NCBI GenBank assembly: GCA_030540535.1 | Contig: JAUNWB010000080.1 | Location: 1-6,367, forward strand | Reading direction: 5' to 3' | From: Elusimicrobiales bacterium | GTDB taxonomy: Bacteria; Elusimicrobiota; Elusimicrobia; Elusimicrobiales; Elusimicrobiaceae | DNA: 6,367 bases | Part shown: positions 1-6,367 of the stretch, in pieces | Layout of the letters: each line of letters begins with the position of its first letter | Position numbering within the stretch: position 1 is the stretch's first letter | Translations under genes and position numbers: made by a program | Notes under the pieces: generated by a model | The model's input: the letters and a program-made list of their open reading frames with translations, nothing else | What the model was told of the DNA's origin: nothing | The model's database searches: none

Positions 1-3000
1 GGATGGCTGCCTCGTTGAGTACCTTCGTGGTTTCCTGGAAGGATGCGGCTGACATGAAGCTCTTGGTGTGAAGCGCAGCACGTGTGATACCCTGCAATAT
101 CTGTGTGGATGTGGCAGGGACTGCATCGCGTACTTCCACGAGTTTCTGGTCACGGCGCTTGAGGAGAGAGTTCTCGTCACGCAACTTGCGGGCGGTGACA
201 ATCTGACCCTTGTGGAGGTTCTCTGAATCGCCTGCATCGGTAACGACTTTCTTTCCCCAAATGCGGTCGTTCTCTTCCGCAAAGTCGAGCTTGTCAACTA
301 CATCGCTTTCAAGGAAACTGGTGTCACCCGGATCATTGATCTGCACCTTACGCATCATCTGGCGGACGATAATCTCGAAGTGCTTATCGTTAATCTTCAC
401 ACCTTGCAAGCGGTAAACATCCTGTACTTCGTTGACGATGTACTCCTGCACAGCGGTGAGACCCTTGATGGCAAGAATATCGTTAGGTGTGATGACACCG
501 GCAGAGAGTGGTGTGCCTGCACGTACAGCATCGTGTTCCTGCACAAGCAATTGCTTTGACAGTGGCACGAGGTATTTGCGTTGCTCACCGGTCTTTGACG
601 TTATGGTGATTTCACGGTTACCGCGCTTGAGCGCTCCCATCGTCACCTCACCGTCTATCTCGGAGACAACGGCCGGGTTACTTGGGTTACGGGCCTCAAA
701 GAGTTCTGTCACACGCGGCAGACCACCGGTGATGTCACCTGCACGGCCTACGGTACGTGGTATCTTGACAAGCGTCACACCTGACGGGATTGACGCTCCG
801 TCCTCGACTACTACGTGACCATCTACCGGAAGGTTGTAGGTTGCGATGATCTCGCCGTTCTCGTCACAGATGTTACATGTCGGAACCATTGAACGGTCCT
901 TGCTCTCTATGATGATGCGTTCGGTCATACCCGTGGTTTCGTCGGTCTCGGCCTTATAGGTTGCGCCTTCAACAAAGTCATTGAGGCGTATCTTACCTGC
1001 AAATTCCGAAACGATGACGGCATTGAACGGGTCCCAACGTGCTATGACGTCACCTTTCTTGACATGATCACCGGTCTTGAAGAAGAGTGATGAACCATAA
1101 GGTACTGGTACGTTGGAGAGGGTGATGCCCGTTGTAGGATCAACGAAACGACACTCGGTAAGACGGCTGACTACCATCTCGCAGTTGACTTCGCTACCCT
1201 CGCTGTTATCAACGTACGGTACGGCACGAAGTTCGTCAAACTCTACTACTGCCTCCGCAGCCTTACAGGTAACGCTGGCATTGGCAGCCGCACCGCCGGC
1301 AATACCTCCGGCGTGGAAGGTACGAAGCGTAAGCTGTGTACCCGGCTCACCGATGGCTTGCGCCGCAATGACGCCGACAGCCTCGCCTTTCTGCACCATG
1401 CGCTGGGTGGCAAGGTTACGGCCGTAACACTTCTTGCAGACACCATGCTTGGATTCGCAGGTGAGTACAGAGCGTATCTCGACAGTTTCGATGCCTGCGT
1501 CTTCTATGGCCTTGGCACGTGCTTCGTTTATTTCCTCTCCGGCGGGGCAAAGCACCTCGTTGGTATGTGGATTGATAACGTCATGCACGCTTACACGACC
1601 AAGAATACGGTCGTAGAGGCTGGAGATGACATCATCGCCGTTCTTCAACGCCGAGCAGACAAGACCGCGCAACGTTCCGCAGTCGTCCTCTGTGATAATC
1701 ACATCGTGTGACACATCCACAAGACGGCGTGTGAGGTAACCGGCATCGGCTGTCTTCATGGCCGTATCGGCAAGTCCCTTACGGGCACCGTGGGAGGCGA
1801 TGAAGTATTCAAGTACCGACATACCTTCCTTGAAGTTGGAAAGGATAGGGTTCTCAATGGTAGGACGTTCATCAGCACCTGCCTTCTGGGGTTTTGACAT
1901 AAGGCCGCGGATACCGGAGAGCTGCTTAATCTGATCCTTAGAACCACGGGCACCGGAGTCAAGCATCATGAAGACAGCGTTAAAGCCCTGATCCGCTTCT
2001 GTCATTTCCTTCAACAGGATATTACCTATATCATTGTTAACGTGGGTCCATGTGTCGATTACCTGATTGTAACGCTCGGTATCGGTGATGAAGCCCATGT
2101 TGTAGTTATCGGTAATCTGGCGTACTTCCTCGTTACCCTTATTGATAAGCTCTTCCTTCTCCGGCGGAATAATGATGTCGTCAAGGTTGAATGACAGACC
2201 TGCAAGGTATGCCATGCGGTAGCCAAGGTTCTTGATTCCGTCAAGGAACTCACAAGCACGTGCAAAACCGACCACGTTAATCACATTCTGTATGATGTCG
2301 CGCAGGGACTTCTTGGAAATGATGGTGTTGACATAACCCATCTCATCCGGCACAAGGTCGTTCACGATGACACGGCCTACGGAGGTCTCCACCATACGCT
2401 TCTGCTTCTCGCCATCAACTATGTCATCAACGACTACCTTCACGATGGCATGGAGGTCGCAACGCTTCTCATTGTAAGCGATGATAGCTTCTTCCGGGCC
2501 ATAGAACGTAAGGCCTTCGCCTTTCGCTCCCGGGCGTAACTTGGTGATATAGTAAAGACCCAACACCATATCCTGTGAAGGCACGGTGATAGGTGCACCA
2601 TTGGCAGGATTAAGGATATTGTGGCTTTGAAGCATCAGTAACTGTGCTTCAAGGATTGCCTCGTTTGAGAGCGGGAGGTGTACGGCCATCTGGTCACCGT
2701 CGAAGTCGGCGTTGAAAGCCGTACATGCCAATGGGTGAAGCTGGATAGCCTTGCCTTCTATGAGTTTCGGCTGGAAGGCCTGAATGCCAAGACGGTGCAG
2801 TGTAGGAGCACGGTTGAGTAGCACGGGGTGTCCCTTCATGACATTCTCAAGGATGTCCCAAATGATTGGCTCACGACGATCTACAATGCGCTTAGCACTC
2901 TTTACGGTCTTGACTATGCCACGCTCTATGAGCTTGCGGATAATGAACGGTTTGTAAAGTTCCGCAGCCATCAGCTTCGGCAGACCGCACTCGCCCATGT

Positions 3001-4162
3001 TCAACTCCGGACCAACGACAATAACGGAACGTGCCGAATAGTCCACACGCTTACCGAGAAGATTCTGACGGAAGCGGCCGGCCTTACCTTTCAGAGAATC
3101 GGAAAGGGATTTCAAAGGACGGTTGCCCTCACTCTTTACCGCACTGCTCTTACGGGAATTGTCGAAAAGGGAGTCAACTGCCTCTTGGAGCATACGCTTC
3201 TCATTACGGAGGATTACCTCCGGAGCGTGAATCTCCATAAGGCGCTTCAGACGGTTGTTTCTTATTATGACACGACGGTAAAGGTCGTTGAGGTCTGATG
3301 TGGCGAAGCGTCCTCCATCCAGAGGAACCAGCGGACGAAGCTCCGGCGGAGTGACTGGAAGAATCTTCATTATCATCCACTCCGGACGGTTCTCTGTGCC
3401 TTCCGGCCCACGACTGTTACGGAATGCCTCTACCACCTGCAGACGTTTCAGAGCCTCAGTCTTACGCTGTACAGAACCTTCTGTGCTGGCCTGGTCGCGC
3501 AACTCGTATGAGAGCGTGTCAAGGTCAAGGTTCTGAAGAAGGATATAAACAGCCTCGGCACCCATTTTGGCAATGAACTTGTTAGGGTCACTGTCGTCAA
3601 GGTAATCGTTGTTCGCGTCAAGACGGTTGTCAACAATGTCGATATATTCCTCTTCTGTAATGAAGTCCAACTTGTGCGAGCCATTAAGGTCTGTACCATC
3701 ATCGGTCTTCGCTCCCTCGAGAATACCGGGCTGTATTACGACATACTTTTCATAGTATATGACAGACTCCAGCTTTTTCGTAGGAATGCCGAGAAGATAG
3801 CCTATTTTGTTAGGCAGTGAACGGAAATACCAGATATGTGCAACCGGAACAACGAGTTCTATATGTCCGGAACGCTCACGGCGCACTTTCTTCTCTGTAA
3901 CCTCCACGCCGCAGCGGTCGCAGACGATACCCTTGTAGCGGATACGCTTATACTTGCCGCAGGCGCACTCAAAGTCTTTGGTAGGACCGAAGATACGTTC
4001 ACAGAAGAGACCGTCACGCTCAGGCTTGTAAGTGCGATAGTTGATAGTCTCCGGCTTTGTAACCTCACCATAAGAATGTTCGAGTATGTCTTCCGGCGAT
4101 GCCAGGCCGACTGTAATCTTCGTGAAGTTATTTTTTATCTTGTTGTCTTTCTTGAAAGCCAT
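1..4162 (-). CDS. rpoC: RNA polymerase beta-prime subunit, nearly complete (3' end outside window)
   Basis: This is the catalytic beta-prime subunit of core RNA polymerase. The ATG at 4160-4162 gives [13 protein letters not shown], a typical Bacteroidales start. The frame stays open for 1387 codons to position 2, with no stop. It breaks off just after [13 protein letters not shown], so about 40 residues are missing against E. coli (1407 residues). Domains in order: N-terminal zinc site C66, C68, C81, C84; clamp helices about 290-334; lid and rudder region around [15 protein letters not shown] (365-379); active-site NADFDGDQM with D486, D488, D490 (2693-2707) holding the catalytic Mg2+; bridge helix about 784-818; second zinc site C828, C902, C909, C912, spaced as in E. 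coli (814, 888, 895, 898); and the trigger loop ending in TFHAGG with H950 (1313-1315), equivalent to E. coli H936. A large trigger-loop insert (SI3 type) spans about 957-1140, before DITGGLPRV at 1143. The 149-194 region is longer and more acidic than in E. coli. All key residues are intact. The gene follows rpoB by 18 bases, presumably in one transcript. Confidence 0.99.
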   Translation of the reverse strand, partial: MAFKKDNKIKNNFTKITVGLASPEDILEHSYGEVTKPETINYRTYKPERDGLFCERIFGPTKDFECACGKYKRIRYKGIVCDRCGVEVTEKKVRRERSGHIELVVPVAHIWYFRSLPNKIGYLLGIPTKKLESVIYYEKYVVIQPGILEGAKTDDGTDLNGSHKLDFITEEEYIDIVDNRLDANNDYLDDSDPNKFIAKMGAEAVYILLQNLDLDTLSYELRDQASTEGSVQRKTEALKRLQVVEAFRNSRGPEGTENRPEWMIMKILPVTPPELRPLVPLDGGRFATSDLNDLYRRVIIRNNRLKRLMEIHAPEVILRNEKRMLQEAVDSLFDNSRKSSAVKSEGNRPLKSLSDSLKGKAGRFRQNLLGKRVDYSARSVIVVGPELNMGECGLPKLMAAELYKPFIIRKLIERGIVKTVKSAKRIVDRREPIIWDILENVMKGHPVLLNRAPTLHRLGIQAFQPKLIEGKAIQLHPLACTAFNADFDGDQMAVHLPLSNEAILEAQLLMLQSHNILNPANGAPITVPSQDMVLGLYYITKLRPGAKGEGLTFYGPEEAIIAYNEKRCDLHAIVKVVVDDIVDGEKQKRMVETSVGRVIVNDLVPDEMGYVNTIISKKSLRDIIQNVINVVGFARACEFLDGIKNLGYRMAYLAGLSFNLDDIIIPPEKEELINKGNEEVRQITDNYNMGFITDTERYNQVIDTWTHVNNDIGNILLKEMTEADQGFNAVFMMLDSGARGSKDQIKQLSGIRGLMSKPQKAGADERPTIENPILSNFKEGMSVLEYFIASHGARKGLADTAMKTADAGYLTRRLVDVSHDVIITEDDCGTLRGLVCSALKNGDDVISSLYDRILGRVSVHDVINPHTNEVLCPAGEEINEARAKAIEDAGIETVEIRSVLTCESKHGVCKKCYGRNLATQRMVQKGEAVGVIAAQAIGEPGTQLTLRTFHAGGIAGGAAANASVTCKAAEAVVEFDELRAVPYVDNSEGSEVNCEMVVSRLTECRFVDPTTGITLSNVPVPYGSSLFFKTGDHVKKGDVIARWDPFNAVIVSEFAGKIRLNDFVEGATYKAETDETTGMTERIIIESKDRSMVPTCNICDENGEIIATYNLPVDGHVVVEDGASIPSGVTLVKIPRTVGRAGDITGGLPRVTELFEARNPSNPAVVSEIDGEVTMGALKRGNREITITSKTGEQRKYLVPLSKQLLVQEHDAVRAGTPLSAGVITPNDILAIKGLTAVQEYIVNEVQDVYRLQGVKINDKHFEIIVRQMMRKVQINDPGDTSFLESDVVDKLDFAEENDRIWGKKVVTDAGDSENLHKGQIVTARKLRDENSLLKRRDQKLVEVRDAVPATSTQILQGITRAALHTKSFMSAASFQETTKVLNEAAI

Positions 4163-4180
4163 AGTTTTCGTTATTTATGA
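4163..4180 (-). promoter_or_regulatory. rpoB-rpoC spacer: rpoC translation initiation region without Shine-Dalgarno
   Basis: These 18 bases separate the rpoB TAA stop from the rpoC ATG. On the coding strand they read TCATAAATAACGAAAACT: A/T-rich, with no GGAGG-like element at the usual distance from the start. Bacteroidota are known to use SD motifs rarely and to favour A-rich leaders, so this is expected for the lineage. The spacer is too short for a promoter plus leader and has no hairpin followed by a T-run, which supports cotranscription of rpoB and rpoC. Translational coupling is an inference. Confidence 0.7.
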
Positions 4181-6367
4181 TTAATCAAGCTTTATGCTGA
4201 GACCCAAACCGCGAAGCTCGTGCAGCAGCACATTGAGAGATTCCGGTATGCCCGGTGTAGGCATGGAGTCGCCTTTGACGATTGCCTCGTAACTCTTGGA
4301 ACGTCCCGTAACATCGTCTGACTTGACGGTGAGGATTTCCTGAAGCACGTGGCTGGCACCGAATGCCTCGATGGCCCACACCTCCATCTCTCCGAAACGC
4401 TGACCACCAAACTGTGCCTTACCACCAAGCGGCTGCTGCGTAATGAGAGAGTAAGGACCGATGGAACGAGCGTGCATCTTGTCCTCTACCATGTGACCGA
4501 GTTTCAAGAAGTATGTGACACCCACCGTTGCAGGCTGGTCAAAACGCTCACCGGTCTCACCATCATAAAGGTGTGTGGAGCACAGGCGCGGCAAACCTGC
4601 CTTGTCCGTCCACTCCGAGAGGTCTTCAAGTTTAGCGCCATCAAAGATTGGCGTGGAGAACTTAACACCCAACTTACGTCCGGCAGCACCGAGGATGGCC
4701 TCGAATATCTGGCCAAGGTTCATACGTGAAGGCACGCCAAGAGGGTTAAGCACCAAATCCACGGGACGGCCATCTTCAAGGAACGGCATATCTTCCTGAC
4801 GAACAACCTTTGACACAATGCCCTTATTACCGTGACGGCCGGCAAGTTTATCACCTACACCGATCTTACGTTTCTTAGCGATATATACCTTTGCCATCTG
4901 CAATACGCCGGAAGGAAGGTCGTCACCGATTGTGATGGCGAACTTACGGCGCTTCAGCTCTGCGTCAAGCAGCTTGTACTTGCGGATATAATTCATGATA
5001 AGCATCTTGATAAGCTTATCCGTATGCTCGTCACCGGTCCAGTTGCCTGACTGCACTCCGTCATATTCGAGGTTTGCAAGCATGGCGGCGGTGAACTTGC
5101 TGCCTTTCGTTATTACCTCCGCTCCTGTATAGTCCGTAACGCCGGCACATGTCTTGCCCTCGGTAAGGGTAAGGAGCTTGTCAACAAGGATTTCTTTCAG
5201 ATCCTTGCCTTTTGCCTCGTATTCCTCGTCTATCTTTGCAAGGATTACCTTGTCCTGTTTCTTTGACTCACGTGTCTTGACGGCACGGGCAAAGAGTTTC
5301 TTGTCTATCACGACACCAGACAAAGAAGGATTGGCTTTCAAGGAAGAGTCTTTCACGTCACCGGCCTTGTCGCCGAATATGGCACGCAGCAACTTCTCTT
5401 CAGGTGAAGGATCGCTCTCACCCTTTGGCGAAATCTTGCCTATCATTATGTCACCCGGCTCAACGCGGGCACCGAGACGTATTATACCGTTTTCGTCCAA
5501 ATCCCTTGTGGCATCCTCCGAAACATTCGGTATGTCAGATGTCAGTTCCTCCATGCCACGCTTTGTCTCGCGGACATCAAGGGAGTACTCATCCACATGA
5601 ACTGACGTGAGAACGTCATCACGGACAATGCGCTCTGACAATACGATAGCGTCCTCATAGTTATAACCCTTCCATGGCATATAAGCCACAAGAAGGTTAC
5701 GGCCGAGAGCCAACTCGCCATTCTCCGTGGCATAACCTTCCGTGAGAATATCACCGGCCTTAACACGCTGGCCTTTGTCGCAAATCGGACGGAGGTCAAT
5801 GGTCATGTTCTGGTTGGTACGACGGAACTTGGGAATACGGTATTCCTTTATGGCTGGCTCAAAACTTACGAACTCTTCGTCCTCTGTGCGGTCATAGAGA
5901 ATACGGATGGTCGTAGCGTCAACATATTCTATGATACCGTCACCTTCCGCCGTTATCATAGTACGTGAGTCCTCACATACCTGACGCTCCAAGCCTGTAC
6001 CGACAATAGGCGCGTCATTGTGAAGCAGCGGTACTGCCTGACGCATCATGTTACATCCCATCAACGCACGGTGACCGTCATCATGCTCAAGGAACGGAAT
6101 AAGACCGGCGGAAACAGAAGCTATCTGCTGCGGAGAGACGTCCATAAGATCCACTTCTGACGGTGGAACAACAGGGAAGTCTGCCTTCTCGCGGCACTTA
6201 ACCACATCGCGAACAAACTTGCCGTCATCCTGCAACGGCGCATTGCCCTGGCCTATAATATGCGTCTCCTCCTCTTCCGCCGTGAGATATACAACATGAT
6301 CATTGTCAAGATCCACAACACCATCATTCACCTTACGGTATGGTGTTTCAATGAAACCAAGATCATT
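4181..6367 (-). CDS. rpoB: RNA polymerase beta subunit, C-terminal 728 residues (5' end outside window)
   Basis: This is the beta subunit of core RNA polymerase, which forms one half of the active-site cleft. The frame is open to the window edge. The GTG at 6329-6331 is an internal Val within the conserved ETPYRKV motif, not a start. Roughly 540 N-terminal residues, including rifampicin clusters I and II, lie outside. In fragment numbering (codon 1 at 6365-6367), visible landmarks are IPFLEHDD followed by NMMRQAVP, whose R109 (6041-6043) matches E. coli rifampicin cluster III R687. [12 protein letters not shown] carries E238/D239 (5651-5656), matching the E. coli E813/D814 pair. [12 protein letters not shown] carries K507 and K515 (4847-4849, 4823-4825), matching E. 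coli active-site K1065/K1073. The subunit's conserved end ([33 protein letters not shown]) follows, with the stop TAA at 4181-4183. A charged insert sits at about residues 362-472. Length and motifs are normal for Bacteroidales, with no damage seen. rpoC follows 18 bases downstream. Confidence 0.99.
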   Translation of the reverse strand, partial: NDLGFIETPYRKVNDGVVDLDNDHVVYLTAEEEETHIIGQGNAPLQDDGKFVRDVVKCREKADFPVVPPSEVDLMDVSPQQIASVSAGLIPFLEHDDGHRALMGCNMMRQAVPLLHNDAPIVGTGLERQVCEDSRTMITAEGDGIIEYVDATTIRILYDRTEDEEFVSFEPAIKEYRIPKFRRTNQNMTIDLRPICDKGQRVKAGDILTEGYATENGELALGRNLLVAYMPWKGYNYEDAIVLSERIVRDDVLTSVHVDEYSLDVRETKRGMEELTSDIPNVSEDATRDLDENGIIRLGARVEPGDIMIGKISPKGESDPSPEEKLLRAIFGDKAGDVKDSSLKANPSLSGVVIDKKLFARAVKTRESKKQDKVILAKIDEEYEAKGKDLKEILVDKLLTLTEGKTCAGVTDYTGAEVITKGSKFTAAMLANLEYDGVQSGNWTGDEHTDKLIKMLIMNYIRKYKLLDAELKRRKFAITIGDDLPSGVLQMAKVYIAKKRKIGVGDKLAGRHGNKGIVSKVVRQEDMPFLEDGRPVDLVLNPLGVPSRMNLGQIFEAILGAAGRKLGVKFSTPIFDGAKLEDLSEWTDKAGLPRLCSTHLYDGETGERFDQPATVGVTYFLKLGHMVEDKMHARSIGPYSLITQQPLGGKAQFGGQRFGEMEVWAIEAFGASHVLQEILTVKSDDVTGRSKSYEAIVKGDSMPTPGIPESLNVLLHELRGLGLSIKLD

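Noticed and set aside
432..818. 128-codon plus-strand open frame opposite the 3' part of rpoC
   Set aside because: It is Ser/Thr/Arg-rich low-information protein antisense to a fully conserved rpoC region, with no sign of a start signal. It is a shadow frame.
2828..3298. 156-codon open frame on the plus strand opposite rpoC
   Set aside because: Its codons pair exactly with rpoC codons, so it stays open wherever rpoC lacks TTA, CTA and TCA. It opens after an rpoC CTA and closes at an rpoC TCA. The strong codon bias of rpoC explains it, and the product resembles nothing I know.
4130..4138. A-run in the rpoC coding strand near codons 9-11, as a possible slippage or programmed frameshift site
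   Set aside because: The frame after it gives normal beta-prime sequence without any shift, and no alternative frame yields a conserved product. A short A-run alone is not evidence of frameshifting.
5154..5600. 148-codon plus-strand open frame opposite rpoB
   Set aside because: It is antisense to conserved beta sequence, Ser/Arg-rich, with no recognisable domain. It is a shadow frame.
6041..6043. Possible rifampicin-resistance change in beta
   Set aside because: The only well-known cluster residue inside the window, the Arg of NMMRQAVP, is wild type. Clusters I and II lie outside, so no resistance call can be made.
6329..6331. GTG as a possible start of a shorter rpoB
   Set aside because: The same frame continues upstream to the window edge and encodes the conserved GFIETPYRK block, so this GTG is an internal valine.

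Overview
The window is filled by the two largest subunit genes of bacterial RNA polymerase, both on the minus strand. Reading along that strand (from high to low coordinates), it enters inside rpoB (beta subunit), reaches the rpoB stop at 4181-4183, crosses an 18-base spacer, and continues into rpoC (beta-prime subunit) from an ATG at 4160-4162. rpoC runs off the low-coordinate edge about 40 codons before its expected end. Both genes are therefore partial: rpoB lacks roughly the first 540 codons and rpoC lacks only its last few dozen. I translated rpoC by hand over its whole visible length and found no in-frame stop or frameshift.

The organism is most likely a member of Bacteroidota, order Bacteroidales. 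A Prevotellaceae- or Bacteroides-like genus fits, but I cannot fix the genus. The evidence is the protein sequence itself: the beta C-terminus, the beta-prime N-terminus and the lineage inserts in both subunits resemble Bacteroidales polymerases as I remember them. The A/T-rich rpoC leader without a Shine-Dalgarno sequence is also usual in this phylum. Codon use (mostly CGT/CGC for Arg, AAG for Lys, GAC for Asp) suits a highly expressed housekeeping gene.

Layout: 6367-4181 rpoB C-terminal part (728 codons); 4180-4163 spacer; 4162-1 rpoC (1387 complete codons plus one base). No stretch of 300 bases lacks a gene. I see no tRNA, rRNA, mobile element, CRISPR array, promoter or terminator. The two products assemble with two alpha subunits and omega into core RNA polymerase. 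The beta lysines and the beta-prime DFDGD aspartates seen here form the active centre, and the tight spacing fits cotranscription in the usual rplJL-rpoBC arrangement.

I found no undescribed system. The points worth a second look are modest: the SD-less gene junction, the lineage inserts, and a CxxC pair inside the beta-prime trigger-loop insert.
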